Shown: positions 1 to 9,436, counted from the stretch's first letter. The stretch is 64,000 bases of DNA from Streptomyces virginiae (GCF_000720455.1 NZ_JOAK01000003.1:248001-312000), one strand, 5' to 3'. The notes: generated by a model from the sequence alone, not told the origin. Numbers and translations are program-made.

Positions 1-288
1 CATCGAGGCTCCGTAGCCGCGGTGCGTGTCGTCGGCGTAGGCCTCGGCGAGGCGCAGGGCGAGACGGTCCTGGTCGATCGTGCCGTCGCCCTCGGCGAGT
101 TCCCGTACGAGGACGAGGGCCTGCGCGGTGTCGTCGCTCCAGCGCCACAGCGGCTCCGGGGGCACGGTCCGCGCCTCCAGGGCCGCCGGTCCTTCACGGC
201 GCAGGATGCCGAACCAGCGGTCGCCGAAGGCATCACCGAAGGCGAGCCCGGACAGCGAATCCAGTGCGGCGGCAGGGATGTTGATCAT
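1..288 (-). CDS. ADP-ribosylglycohydrolase family protein, N-terminal part (runs off window)
   Basis: Only the first 96 codons are inside the window; the gene continues past base 1. Enzymes of this family (ARH/DraG) remove ADP-ribose from modified proteins or other targets in the cytoplasm, using two metal ions. Visible marks are the N-terminal LSGLAFGDAFGDRW stretch (residues 12-24), which corresponds to the GxxxGDAxG helix of the family, and WRWSDDTAQAL (about 48-58), the equivalent of the metal-binding W-[ST]-DDT motif. No signal peptide is seen, so it should be intracellular. It lies 88 bases downstream of, and on the same strand as, a secreted ADP-ribosyltransferase, so it could reverse the modification made by that neighbour. 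The start is the first ATG; no strong ribosome binding site precedes it. Confidence 0.8.
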   Translation of the reverse strand, partial: MINIPAAALDSLSGLAFGDAFGDRWFGILRREGPAALEARTVPPEPLWRWSDDTAQALVLVRELAEGDGTIDQDRLALRLAEAYADDTHRGYGASM

Positions 289-376
289 CGGAGCAGTATC
301 GCAAGGCGGCACCGCCCCGGCACTCCGATTTCGGCACTCCGATGTCGGCGGGGCCGTGTGACGGTACCGCTTTCGT

Positions 377-1084
377 TCAGTGTGCGAGAGCGGCGGCCGG
401 GGCGGTCCGGTAGGGGGCGAAGTCGGCGTTGTCCTTGCAGCCGAGCTGCTCCCAGGTCTTGTCGTTGGTGACCGGGTCGGTGCCCGTCAGCCGGTACTTG
501 CAGGCGCCCTTGATGAAGTTGCCCTGCACGCCGCCGGGGAAGTCGATCTCCTTGTTCCACAAGTACGGCGACTGGTAGTTGTTCACGCGGGCCGTGGCGT
601 TGACGTCGATGCCGCCGGGCGCGTAGATCTCGTACACCCAGCCGGTCTTCTCCGCACCGTAGGTCGCGAACCGCTTGGCCACCGACTGGTCGCAGCTGGT
701 GCTGAGGTGGGCGCTGAGCTGGCCGCCTCCCTTGACGATGTACTCGGCGAGGGGGATGAGCTGGTCGCCGCGCGGGGTGAAACCGGTCCGGAAGATCTCC
801 TCGACGTTCTCCCTCGTGTCGCCGCGCCACAGGGTGTTGACGTCCTCGCGCCACTGCCAGCGCTCGTCGGAGGCGGTGGCGGCGACCGTGGGGGCGATGC
901 GCGCGACGGTCGTGGTGCGCCACCAGTCCGCGGCCCGGTACTCGACGACCGGCCCACAGGGCGCGGTCGTGTCGTCGTCCGCCGCGGCCGGCGCCGCCGT
1001 GGCGGCCGGGGTGACGACGACGGAGAGGAGGAAGGTGGCGGCGAGGACCCGCAGAGCGGCCTTCAGCATGATATGACGACCCAT
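377..1084 (-). CDS. Secreted Scabin/pierisin-like mono-ADP-ribosyltransferase
   Basis: The predicted 235-residue protein has a signal peptide (basic start, hydrophobic segment about 9-25, AxA-type sites near 30-35). It then carries the order of motifs typical of R-S-E ADP-ribosyltransferases: LWRGDTR (85-91, NAD-binding Arg87), HLSTS (126-130) and WNKEIDFPGG (176-185) with Glu179 as likely catalytic residue. The spacing and the FxxGFxPRGD and PGGIDVNATA blocks are most like the Scabin and pierisin group, whose characterised members modify guanine bases or nucleosides. The residue two before the catalytic Glu is Asn rather than the usual Gln or Glu, which could change activity or target. Four cysteines in the mature part (43, 131, 195, 206) could form disulfides. 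The ATG at 1084 was chosen because it begins a compact signal peptide; ATG 1069 and 1114 are alternatives. No clear ribosome binding site favours one. Confidence 0.8.
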   Translation of the reverse strand: MGRHIMLKAALRVLAATFLLSVVVTPAATAAPAAADDDTTAPCGPVVEYRAADWWRTTTVARIAPTVAATASDERWQWREDVNTLWRGDTRENVEEIFRTGFTPRGDQLIPLAEYIVKGGGQLSAHLSTSCDQSVAKRFATYGAEKTGWVYEIYAPGGIDVNATARVNNYQSPYLWNKEIDFPGGVQGNFIKGACKYRLTGTDPVTNDKTWEQLGCKDNADFAPYRTAPAAALAH

Positions 1085-1290
1085 CAGTCGAGGTGTCGGG
1101 GGAGGAAAGGGCACCCCGTTTATAGGGGTGCCGCCCGACTGCCGGGCCGCGAGCCGCAGGACGGACCACCCGTGCGGGGGGATCAGTCGTACTGGGAAAA
1201 GGATTCACCGGCCGGGGGCCCCGGGCCGGGGCGGGCTCCGCCTCTGCCGCAGGGTGCGCCCCCTTGACCGGGCGTTCGGCGTGCTGCATC

Positions 1291-1310
1291 CTGACTGAAA
1301 ATTCAGTCAG
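1291..1310. promoter_or_regulatory. Perfect 20-bp palindrome upstream of the nitrilase gene, probable repressor operator
   Basis: CTGACTGAAAATTCAGTCAG has two 9-base arms (CTGACTGAA / TTCAGTCAG) around a central AA. It sits 69 bases before the nitrilase GTG and in the intergenic stretch between that gene and the divergent transferase gene, so it could control either. The symmetry and length suit a TetR- or MarR-type dimer. No regulator gene is adjacent. The rest of 1085-1378 shows no further gene or clear signal to me. Confidence 0.6.
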
Positions 1311-1378
1311 GAGCGGAGCGATCGGTGTGCCGCACCGGGCTGTCCGACGTTCCCGTCAGCCGAAGGTGGACCCCGCCC

Positions 1379-2323
1379 GTGACCTCGTACGCACTGCTCA
1401 CCTCCTACGACTCGCCCCTCGGCTCCCCGGGCCGCACCCGGCCGGCCGAGCGTGAACCGCTGCGCGTCGGGCTCGTCCAGATGCGCTGGTACGCCGACCC
1501 TGCCGAGCATGACGACCGGCTGCGCGAGGGGGTCGCGCTGGCCGCCGCGCAGGGCGCGCAGGTGGTGTGCCTGCCCGAGCTGACCCGCAGCCCGTACTTC
1601 TGCAACACCGACGACCCGATGGCCGACGGCGCCGAGCGCCGGCTGGAGGACGTCGAGACCGGCCCCACCGTCGGACTGGCCGCCGAACTGGCCACCGGCC
1701 TGGGCATCGCCGTGCACGCGTCGCTGTACGAGCGGGCCGGCGACGGCGGGCTCGGCTACAACACCGCCGTGTGCGTGGACGCCGACGGCCGTCTCGTCGC
1801 CCGGACCCGCAAGAACCACATCCCGGCCTTCCCCGGCTACCGCGAGGACCTGTGCTTCCGCCCCGGCGACAGCGGATTCCCCGTCGTCGCCCACGACGGC
1901 GCCCGTTTCGGCTTCCCCACCTGCTGGGACGAGTGGTTCCCCGAACTCGCCCGCGCCTACTCCCTCGCCGGCGCGGAGATACTCGTCCATCCCACCGCGA
2001 TCGGCTCCGAGGTGGACCTGCCGGACTTCGACACCCGGCCCATGTGGGAGCACGCCATCAGCGCCAACGGCCTGGCCAACGCCCTCTTCATGATCGTGCC
2101 CAACCGCGTCGGCACCGAGGGCCGCTCCACCTTCTACGGCTCCTCGTTCATCTCCGACCCCTACGGCCGGGTCATGCTCCGCGCCCCGCGCGACACCCCC
2201 GCCGTCCTCGTCGCCGACCTCGACCTCGACCAGCGCCGCGACTGGCTCGACTTCGGCCTCATGGCCACCCGCCGCCCCGAGCTCTACGGCGCCCTCACCG
2301 AACGGCCCGGCCGCCGCCTCTAG
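1379..2323 (+). CDS. Nitrilase-superfamily amidohydrolase, N-carbamoylputrescine amidase-like
   Basis: This 314-residue cytoplasmic enzyme has the complete Glu-Lys-Cys triad of the carbon-nitrogen hydrolases: CLPEL (Glu67), RTRKNHIP (Lys145) and PTCWDEWFPE (Cys182). The blocks around Lys and Cys, including GYRED, RPGD and the HPTAIGSE segment after the cysteine, are closest in pattern to N-carbamoylputrescine amidases, which release putrescine, CO2 and ammonia in agmatine/arginine breakdown. A beta-ureidopropionase-like role is also possible. The frame is open further upstream, but the GTG at 1379 has an AAGGTGG ribosome binding site 9 bases before it and gives a normal family length. A perfect palindrome at 1291-1310 suggests repressor control. 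No polyamine genes adjoin it, so the substrate is not settled. Confidence 0.82.
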   Translation: MTSYALLTSYDSPLGSPGRTRPAEREPLRVGLVQMRWYADPAEHDDRLREGVALAAAQGAQVVCLPELTRSPYFCNTDDPMADGAERRLEDVETGPTVGLAAELATGLGIAVHASLYERAGDGGLGYNTAVCVDADGRLVARTRKNHIPAFPGYREDLCFRPGDSGFPVVAHDGARFGFPTCWDEWFPELARAYSLAGAEILVHPTAIGSEVDLPDFDTRPMWEHAISANGLANALFMIVPNRVGTEGRSTFYGSSFISDPYGRVMLRAPRDTPAVLVADLDLDQRRDWLDFGLMATRRPELYGALTERPGRRL

Positions 2324-2347
2324 AGGCGCCGAGGCCGGCGCGGCCGG

Positions 2348-3103
2348 TCACGCCTCCGCGGCGGTCGTGGCGGGCTCGACGATGCGGCCGTCGCGCAGTT
2401 CCACGACCCGGTCGGCGAGTTCGATCAGGTTGGGGTCGTGGGTGGCGACCAGGATGGTGACCGACTCGCTGCGCACCACCGCGCGCAGCAGCTCCATGAT
2501 CGACCGGCCCGTCTCCGAGTCGAGCTGCCCCGTCGGCTCGTCCGCGATGATCAGGTCGGGGTCGTTGGCCAGCGCGCGGGCCACCGCCACCCGCTGCTGC
2601 TGACCGCCGGAGAGCTCGCCGGGGCGCTGCTCGGCGTGGTCCGCGAGGCCGACCAGGGCGAGCAGCGTGCGGGCGCGCTCCTCCCGCTCCCGGGCGGGGA
2701 CGCGGCGCAGCCGCATCGGTACGCCGACGTTCTCGGCGGCGGTGAGGACGGGTATCAGCCCGAAGGACTGGAAGACGAAGCCGATGCGGTCGCGGCGCAG
2801 GGCGAGCAGGTCCGGCTCGGCCAAGGTCGCCAGGTCGGTGCCGTCGACGCTGATCCGGCCTCCGGTCGGGGTGTCGAGGCCTCCGACGAGGTTCAGCAGG
2901 GTGGTCTTGCCGGAGCCGGACCGGCCCTTGAGGGCGGTCAGTTCGCCCCGGCGGACCTCGAAGGAGACGCCGCGCAGGGCGTGTACGGCCTGCGCCCCGC
3001 TGCCGAAGCTGTGCCGCACGTCGTCCACGACCACGATCGGTGTGCCGTCGGCCTGCCGCGCCACCATGGTCGTAGCGGTGGACGTTTCCTGATGGTCCGT
3101 CAT
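2348..3103 (-). CDS. ABC transporter ATP-binding protein, MacB/LolD type
   Basis: The 251-residue protein has all the nucleotide-binding motifs: Walker A GRSGSGKTTLL (60-70), the Q-loop FVFQSFGLIP, the signature LSGGQQQRVAVARAL, Walker B LIIADEP with the following Asp-Ser after GQLD, and the switch His in ATHD. The sequence around the D-loop (TGQLDSETG) and the short C-terminus fit the LolD/MacB ATPases that pair with FtsX-type permeases. It is divergent from two large FtsX-like permeases starting at 3306, with about 200 bases between, so it may energise one of them. The ATG at 3103 was chosen because a GGGG..AGAGG stretch lies just before it and because upstream codons add only basic low-complexity residues. 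Confidence 0.9.
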   Translation of the reverse strand: MTDHQETSTATTMVARQADGTPIVVVDDVRHSFGSGAQAVHALRGVSFEVRRGELTALKGRSGSGKTTLLNLVGGLDTPTGGRISVDGTDLATLAEPDLLALRRDRIGFVFQSFGLIPVLTAAENVGVPMRLRRVPAREREERARTLLALVGLADHAEQRPGELSGGQQQRVAVARALANDPDLIIADEPTGQLDSETGRSIMELLRAVVRSESVTILVATHDPNLIELADRVVELRDGRIVEPATTAAEA

Positions 3104-3305
3104 CGCCTCTGCCCCCCGTTGGGTCGTCCGAGCGGAGCGTCCAGCTCCACGTCTCGCGGCCCGCTCACGCTGCCGCTGCAGCTTTCTGATCGCATTTGCG
3201 CATCTGCCGCACCAATCACGCAAGCCCCTTCCGTACATGGCTCGAATCTGACAGCATCGTCCGCTATCCGGTACCCAGGGTCCGGATGGGGGAGGAACTC
3301 AACAC

Positions 3306-6300
3306 GTGCTCGGCTTCGTCGTGCGCCGGCTGCGCGGGCGTTGGCCGCTCGCCGTCGCCGTGCTGCTCACCGTACTGATCACCGCGACCGCTCTGACCGC
3401 GCTGACGGCGTTCACCCGTGGCGTGGGCGAGGAGGGACTGCGGCGCGCCCTGACCGGCCCGGAACAGCCCCGGACCAGCGTCGTGATCACCAGCGGCCAT
3501 CCCGCCACCGAACGCGCCAAGGACGACGAGTCCGTCCGGGCCTTCGCGGACCGGGTCTTCGGGCGGCTTCCCGTCGCCACCGAGAGCGTGGCCCGCAGCC
3601 GCTCCTACGGACTCCCCGGCGCCGCGGCCTCCGGCCAGGACGCCGACCTGACCCTGCTCGCCGCCCTCGGCCGGGAACACGTACGGCTGATCGCCGGCCA
3701 GTGGCCCGGGCCGGTCGCCGCCCCCACCACCGGGCCCGGCGCCGCCGCCCCGGCGCCGACACAGGTCGCCGTGCCGCGCGCCGCGCTCGCCCGGCTCGGC
3801 CTCGCAGAGTCCGCACTGCCCGCACCGGTCCGGCTCGACGACCGGTTCGGCGGGCCCCAGCTGACCGTGCTCGTCACCGGCGTGTACCGGGCGGCCGATC
3901 CGGACGCCGGCTACTGGCGGCTCGACCCGCTGGGCGGCCGCGAAGTCCAGTCCAGCACCCTGGCCACCTACGGTCCGCTGCTCGTGGACGACAGCGCCTT
4001 CACCACCGGCGGCCTCCTGCAGAACTACCGCCTCACCCTCCTCACCCCGGACCTGCGCACCATCCGCACGCCCGAGGCCGAAACCGTCCGCACCGCGACC
4101 GGCCCCGCCGCGGCCGACCTCGAACACACCACCTCCCTGCGGGCCGCCACCGATCTGCCGAAGGTGCTCGCCGAGCTGGACTCCGGCATGCGCGTCGCCC
4201 GCTCGACCCTGATGATGGGCGCCCTCCAGCTCACCGTCCTCGCCGCCGCCGCACTGCTGCTCGTCTCCCACATCGTGACGGCACGCCAGGAGCCGGAGCG
4301 CGTCCTGCTCACCGCGCGCGGCGCATCCCGCAGGCGGCTCGGCGCCCTGAGCGCGGCCGAGTCCCTGCTGCTGGCCCTGCCCGCCGCCGTCCTCGCACCC
4401 CTGCTGACCCCGCCCCTGCTGCGCCTGTTCAGCCGGCTCGGACCGCTCGAACGGGTCCACCTGGAAATCCCGGACACCTGGCTGGTCTGGCCCGTCGCGG
4501 CCGCCTGCGCCCTGGCCTGCGTCCTGCTGACGACCCTGCCCTCCGTCCTGCGCGGCGCCTCGGCCGCCGTGCTGCGCCGCGTGGGCAGCCGGCAGGCGAT
4601 GGTGACCGGCGCCGCCCGATCCGGCCTGGACCTGGCCGTGGTGGCCCTCGCCGTCCTCGGCTACCAGCAGCTGTCGCACTACGGGGGTACGGACGCCCCG
4701 CCGCCCGCCACCGGCTCCGGCGGCGGACTCGGCGTGGACCCCGTCCTCGTCGCCGCCCCCGCCCTCGCCCTGTGCGGAGGCACACTGCTCGTCCTGCGCC
4801 TGCTGCCGTTCGCGGCCCGCGCCGGGGGACGGCTGGCCGCACGCGGCCGGAGCCTGGCCCCGGCCCTGTTCGGCTGGCAGCTCGCCCGACGCCCCGGCCG
4901 GGCCACCGGGCCCGTGCTGCTCCTCGTACTCGCCGTCTCCAGCGGGATCCTGGCCCTCGGCCAGGACTCCGCCTGGTCCGCGTCCCAGCGCGACCAGGCC
5001 GACTTCGCGACCGCCGGAGGCCTGCGGATCTCCGCGAGCAGCATGACCGCGATGGGCCAGGGCGGACGCTACGGGGCACTGCCCGGCGGCGACCGCCTCA
5101 ACCCGGTGGCCCGCCGGGAGCAGCAACTGCCCGGCGGGGCCGTCGCCGACGTCCTCGCACTGGACGCCGCCGGAGCGGGCGACCAGGTGCCGCTCCGCGC
5201 CGACCTGCGCGGCGGCCGCGACATGCGCGAACTGTTCGCCCCGCTCGCCGACACCGGCGAGCGGGCCCCCGGTGTCGCACTGCCCGGCTCCCCCCGCCGG
5301 ATCGACCTCGACGTGACGGTGCGGTCCACCGGTACGGGCTGGGCGGCCGTGAGCGTGCTGCTGCGCGACCGGTTCGGGACGGTCCACGGCACGCAGTCCG
5401 TGACCCTCCCCGCCGGCGGCGACGCCACCCTCGCCTTCCCCCTGGACACCCTGACCGGCGCCCCGGTCGGTTCGGCGGCGGCGCCGCTGACCCTGGCGGG
5501 CATACGCCTGTCCTACGCCGGGGACGGCGGCCCCCCGGGCGACGGCAGCGAGCTGACCCTGCGCCGGATCGGCGCATCCGACACCGTGGACGGCGCCGCG
5601 GTGGCCGTACCCGCAACCGACCCGGCCGGCCCGGGCGGCTGGCGCCCCTCGCCCCCGCAGGAGCAGCGCATCCAGCGGGCCCCCGAAGCCTCCCCGGCCC
5701 CGGCCGGCTCCACGCGGCTGCGCTACTGGGGCGGGTTCGGCACCGAGCGGGGCGTCACCACCGTGCTGTTCCCGGCGCCCGCCGCGCCGGCCGCCGCCGC
5801 GGTCCCGGCGGTCGCCACCACCGGCTACCTGAGCAGCGTGGGCGCCTCCGTCGGAGACACCGTCCCGGTCCCGATCGACGGAGCGACCGTCCCCATGCGG
5901 GTCACCGCCGCCGTGGACGCCCTCCCCGTCGCCGGGGGCACGGCCATCGCCGCCGACCTGCGCGCCCTCGGCCGCTTCCTCGTGGAGTCCTCCGGGCGGC
6001 AGCCTCCCGCGCCCACCGAGTGGTGGCTGCCCGCCACTTCGGCCGCCGACCCCGTCCCGGCCCGCGCGGCCGCCGAACTGCGCGCGGGCGTCAGGACCGA
6101 GCGCGTCCAGCTCCGCGAGGAGATCACCGGCCGCCTGCTGGACGACCCGCTGAGCGCCGGCCCGCAGAGCGCGCTGGCCGCTCTCGCCGTGGCCTGCGCG
6201 GTCCTGGCCGCCATCGGCTTCGCGACCTCCACGGCCGCCGAACGAAGGGTGCGGGGACGGGAGTTCTCCGTCCTGCTCGCGCTCGGCACACCGCGCCGGT

Positions 6301-6581
6301 CACTGGCCCTGGCGGCCGCCGCCGAGGGCGGGGTGCTGATCGTCATCGGCACCGCCGTCGGCACCGGGCTCGGCGTCGCCCTCGTCCATCTGATGGCGCC
6401 CCTGGTCGTGCTCACCCCCTCGGCCGGCCGGCCGTTCCCGCCCGTACAGGTGGACATGTCGTCCTGGCAGATCCTGCTGACGGCCACCGCCATCGCCGCC
6501 GTACCCCTGCTGTCGGCCGTCTTCAGCGGCCCCCGGGGCCGCGACATCGCCGCCCGGCTGCGCCCCGTGGAGGACATGTGA
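3306..6581 (+). CDS. Large FtsX-like ABC transporter permease (first of two)
   Basis: This 1091-residue membrane protein has an N-terminal membrane anchor (about 14-36), a large extracytoplasmic part, and two FtsX-type membrane regions. The first is near residues 300-420 (segments LMMGALQLTVLAAAALLLVSH and the following helices) and the second is at the C-terminus (about 960-1070). This two-FtsX architecture is common in actinobacterial exporters of the MacB superfamily, which move substrates mechanically rather than through a pore. Its substrate cannot be read from sequence. The GTG start at 3306 follows GGGGGAGGAA by 9 bases. The stop overlaps the GTG start of the next permease (GTGA), so both are translationally coupled and should form one complex. 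Confidence 0.88.
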   Translation: MLGFVVRRLRGRWPLAVAVLLTVLITATALTALTAFTRGVGEEGLRRALTGPEQPRTSVVITSGHPATERAKDDESVRAFADRVFGRLPVATESVARSRSYGLPGAAASGQDADLTLLAALGREHVRLIAGQWPGPVAAPTTGPGAAAPAPTQVAVPRAALARLGLAESALPAPVRLDDRFGGPQLTVLVTGVYRAADPDAGYWRLDPLGGREVQSSTLATYGPLLVDDSAFTTGGLLQNYRLTLLTPDLRTIRTPEAETVRTATGPAAADLEHTTSLRAATDLPKVLAELDSGMRVARSTLMMGALQLTVLAAAALLLVSHIVTARQEPERVLLTARGASRRRLGALSAAESLLLALPAAVLAPLLTPPLLRLFSRLGPLERVHLEIPDTWLVWPVAAACALACVLLTTLPSVLRGASAAVLRRVGSRQAMVTGAARSGLDLAVVALAVLGYQQLSHYGGTDAPPPATGSGGGLGVDPVLVAAPALALCGGTLLVLRLLPFAARAGGRLAARGRSLAPALFGWQLARRPGRATGPVLLLVLAVSSGILALGQDSAWSASQRDQADFATAGGLRISASSMTAMGQGGRYGALPGGDRLNPVARREQQLPGGAVADVLALDAAGAGDQVPLRADLRGGRDMRELFAPLADTGERAPGVALPGSPRRIDLDVTVRSTGTGWAAVSVLLRDRFGTVHGTQSVTLPAGGDATLAFPLDTLTGAPVGSAAAPLTLAGIRLSYAGDGGPPGDGSELTLRRIGASDTVDGAAVAVPATDPAGPGGWRPSPPQEQRIQRAPEASPAPAGSTRLRYWGGFGTERGVTTVLFPAPAAPAAAAVPAVATTGYLSSVGASVGDTVPVPIDGATVPMRVTAAVDALPVAGGTAIAADLRALGRFLVESSGRQPPAPTEWWLPATSAADPVPARAAAELRAGVRTERVQLREEITGRLLDDPLSAGPQSALAALAVACAVLAAIGFATSTAAERRVRGREFSVLLALGTPRRSLALAAAAEGGVLIVIGTAVGTGLGVALVHLMAPLVVLTPSAGRPFPPVQVDMSSWQILLTATAIAAVPLLSAVFSGPRGRDIAARLRPVEDM

Positions 6582-9436
6582 CCACCCCGCCGCCGTCCGC
6601 CACCCCGCCGCCGGCTGCCACCCCGCGGCCGCCCGCCGCGCCCGCGTCCGGGCCGCGGCCCGCGCCGTGGGTCCGGACCCGGCTGCGCGCCGCTCCGCTC
6701 GGCACCCTGCTCGCCGCCGCGCTCGCGTTCGTCGCCGTCCTCCTCGCCGCCGCACTCCCCAGGGCCCAGGACCGGGGCGCCGACCAGGCCCTGCGGTCCT
6801 TCCTGGACCACAGCGGGTCCACCCGCACCAGCCTCCAGGTGACCGCGCCGGCACCGGCGTCCGGCCAGAGCGCCCAGGCCCTGGACCGGACGCTGGAGAG
6901 CCTCCTCGCCCGTACCGGGAACACCTTCCACGTCGACGTCGACACGGTCGTCCACGGCACGCGGACCACCAAGCGGCAGCCCCTGCTGAATCCGGAACTG
7001 TCCCGCCCGCACCGCCTCCCGCCCGAGATGTCCCTGCTGTACGTCCAGCAGGCGCAGGACCACGTGAAGCTGGTGGAGGGGCACTGGCCGAGCGACGCCC
7101 CCCGGACCGCCGGAGGCACCGCGTACGACCCGCCGCTCCAGGTCGCCCTGTCGCGGCAGGCCGCCGAAACCATCGGCGCCCGCGTCGGGTCCGTCCTCGG
7201 CAGCGCCCCCCTGCTCGACGGCACGCCGTCCGTGGAGGTCGTGGGCGTCTTCTCCGTCCCGGACGAGACCGACGACTTCTGGGTGAACATGGACTGCCTC
7301 CCGCGCGCCTGCAAGAAGGCGGTCGGGGAGAGCTACCTGTGGGAGGCCGACGCCTTCATCGGGGCCGGCGACCTCGACCGGATGGACCTCTGGGGCCACA
7401 ACGCCGAGGACTTCTGGCGCCTCCCGGTGGAGGTCGGCCGGCTGCGCGCCGACCGGCTCGACGCCACCAAGGAGGAGATCGCCTCCTACGTGGCCGGCCC
7501 CACCGCCGCCGCCATCTCCTTCGACACCCGTCGCGAGCGGATACGGACCACCTCGTGGCTGCCCGAACTCTTCGAGCAGGCCCACGACCGCAGACAGGCG
7601 GCGGCGCCGCTCGCACTGATCGGCCCCGCCGGGGTCGGCGGGGTCGCCTTCGTCGTCCTCTGCCTCGCCGGCGCGCTCGCAGCGGACCGTCGGGACGCCG
7701 AACTGCGCCTGATGCTGGCCCGCGGCGGCTCGCGCTCCGCCATCGTCGGCCGGCTCCTCGGGGAAGGCGCCGTCACGGTCCTCCCGGCCGCCGCGGCCGC
7801 CACCGCGCTCGCCGTACTCCTGCTGCCCACGCCACGGCTCGCCCCCGCGCTCGTCTCGGCCGCGACCGTCGCACTGCTCGCGCTGCTGGCCTTCCCCGTA
7901 CGGGCGGCCGTGCTGCTGACCCCGCCCCGTCCGGCCGGGCGCTGGCGGCGGCCCGTGGCCGAGCTGCTCGTCCTCACCGCCACGGCCGCCGCCGTACTGG
8001 AGGTCCGCCGCCGCGGGGTCGCCCCGGCCGGCAGCGACCCGGACCCGCTGCTCGTCGCGTCCCCGCTGCTGCTCGCACTGTGCGGGGCGCTGCTGCTGGC
8101 CCGCGTGCAGCCGGTGGTGACCGGGTGGTTCGCCCGGGCGGCCGGCCGCCGCTCCGGACTCGTCGGCTTCCTCGGGCTGGCCCGGGCCGCGCGGGGCTCC
8201 GGCGTCCGGGCCACCGGCCGCTCGGGCCCCTCCGTCCTGCCGATGGTCGCCCTGCTCCTCGCCATCACCACCGGAGGGTTCGGGGCCGCCGTCCTGCAGT
8301 CCGTGGAAGCGAACCGGCTCGGTGTCGCCCGGCTGACCGTCGGGGGCGACGCCGCGATCTCCGCCTTCGGCAAGGCGGAGCTCCCGGAGGGCCTCGCGAA
8401 GGCCGCGGGCGAACTGCCGGGCGTACGGACGTCCGTACCGCTGTGGATCGACCACGACTCCGCCCTCGTGGGCACCGTCCAGCGCTCCAGCCAGGTCAAC
8501 CTGATCGTCGTCGAGGCGGCAGCGTACGCGGAACTGTCCCGCGTCCTCGGCTGCGGACCCTTCGACCCCGCCCTGCTCGCCACGCCCGGCGGGGAGCCCG
8601 CGGACGCCCCGGTGCCCGCGCTGTTCAGCTCCGGACTGGCGCGGCTGGGCGGCTCGGGCACCTTCACGCTCCAGCCCGGCAACGGCGGCGAGGTGCGGGT
8701 CCGCGGCGCCGCCGTCATCGACTGCACTCCGGCGGTTCCGGCCGGGGACGCCGCGACCGTCGTCCTGCCCGTGAGCCGCGCGGCGGCCCTCATCAGCGGC
8801 GCCGACCGGCCCAACCGATGGTTCGGCCTCGGGTCCGTCGACGGCGACCGGCTGCGCGCGCTGGTCCGCTCCGCCCTCCCGGCGGCGTCCGCTTCGGAGG
8901 CCCCCTCGCCCGCGGCCCCGGCTCCCGGCACGCAGCCGGCCGACGAGGTGTATCCCGTGCGCACCAGCGCCGACGCCGTCGCCGAGCTGGGCTCCGATCC
9001 CCTCCAGCGGTCCGCGGAACGCCTCTTCTGGGCCTCCGTGGCCGGAGCGGCCGGCTTCGCGCTGCTGGCCGTACTGCTCACGCTGATGCGGAGCGTCCCC
9101 GAACGCGCGGCGCTGCTGGCCCGGCTGCGCACGATGGGCCTGCGCCGCCGGCAGGGCGTCGCGCTGATCCTCGCCGAGACCCTGCCGCAGACCTTGGCGG
9201 CGGCGCTGGGCGGGGCCCTGGTCGCGGCCGCCGCGGTGGCGCTGCTGGGTCCGGCGCTGGACCTGTCCACCCTGGTCGGCGCGAGCGTGCCGACCGGCGT
9301 ACGGCTCACGGCGGGCCCCGTACTGACCCAGGCCCTGGGCCTGGCCGCCCTGGTCGCCGCGGCCGTGCTCGTCGAGGCGGCGACATCCGGGCGACGGCAG
9401 ATCACCACCGAGTTGAGAGCGGGAGACCAGCGTTGA
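6578..9436 (+). CDS. Large FtsX-like ABC transporter permease (second of two)
   Basis: The 952-residue protein parallels the upstream permease: a Pro/Ala-rich cytoplasmic start, one membrane segment at about 35-55, a long extracytoplasmic region, a membrane block near 345-540, and a C-terminal FtsX block (about 810-945) ending in a Gly-rich hydrophobic helix set. It starts at GTG 6578, overlapping the upstream stop, and its own stop overlaps the TTG start of the ATPase gene at 9433, so permease, permease and ATPase form one coupled operon. An open frame extends far upstream of the GTG but there it is only the out-of-frame reading of the first permease. The two permeases are probably a heterodimer. 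Substrate unknown. Confidence 0.87.
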   Translation: MTTPPPSATPPPAATPRPPAAPASGPRPAPWVRTRLRAAPLGTLLAAALAFVAVLLAAALPRAQDRGADQALRSFLDHSGSTRTSLQVTAPAPASGQSAQALDRTLESLLARTGNTFHVDVDTVVHGTRTTKRQPLLNPELSRPHRLPPEMSLLYVQQAQDHVKLVEGHWPSDAPRTAGGTAYDPPLQVALSRQAAETIGARVGSVLGSAPLLDGTPSVEVVGVFSVPDETDDFWVNMDCLPRACKKAVGESYLWEADAFIGAGDLDRMDLWGHNAEDFWRLPVEVGRLRADRLDATKEEIASYVAGPTAAAISFDTRRERIRTTSWLPELFEQAHDRRQAAAPLALIGPAGVGGVAFVVLCLAGALAADRRDAELRLMLARGGSRSAIVGRLLGEGAVTVLPAAAAATALAVLLLPTPRLAPALVSAATVALLALLAFPVRAAVLLTPPRPAGRWRRPVAELLVLTATAAAVLEVRRRGVAPAGSDPDPLLVASPLLLALCGALLLARVQPVVTGWFARAAGRRSGLVGFLGLARAARGSGVRATGRSGPSVLPMVALLLAITTGGFGAAVLQSVEANRLGVARLTVGGDAAISAFGKAELPEGLAKAAGELPGVRTSVPLWIDHDSALVGTVQRSSQVNLIVVEAAAYAELSRVLGCGPFDPALLATPGGEPADAPVPALFSSGLARLGGSGTFTLQPGNGGEVRVRGAAVIDCTPAVPAGDAATVVLPVSRAAALISGADRPNRWFGLGSVDGDRLRALVRSALPAASASEAPSPAAPAPGTQPADEVYPVRTSADAVAELGSDPLQRSAERLFWASVAGAAGFALLAVLLTLMRSVPERAALLARLRTMGLRRRQGVALILAETLPQTLAAALGGALVAAAAVALLGPALDLSTLVGASVPTGVRLTAGPVLTQALGLAALVAAAVLVEAATSGRRQITTELRAGDQR

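Noticed and set aside
2438..6577. Very long open plus-strand frame upstream of the second permease
   Set aside because: It is the out-of-frame reading of the antisense ATPase and first permease. Its product is Arg/Pro/Ala low complexity with no domain, and the real start (GTG 6578) overlaps the first permease stop.
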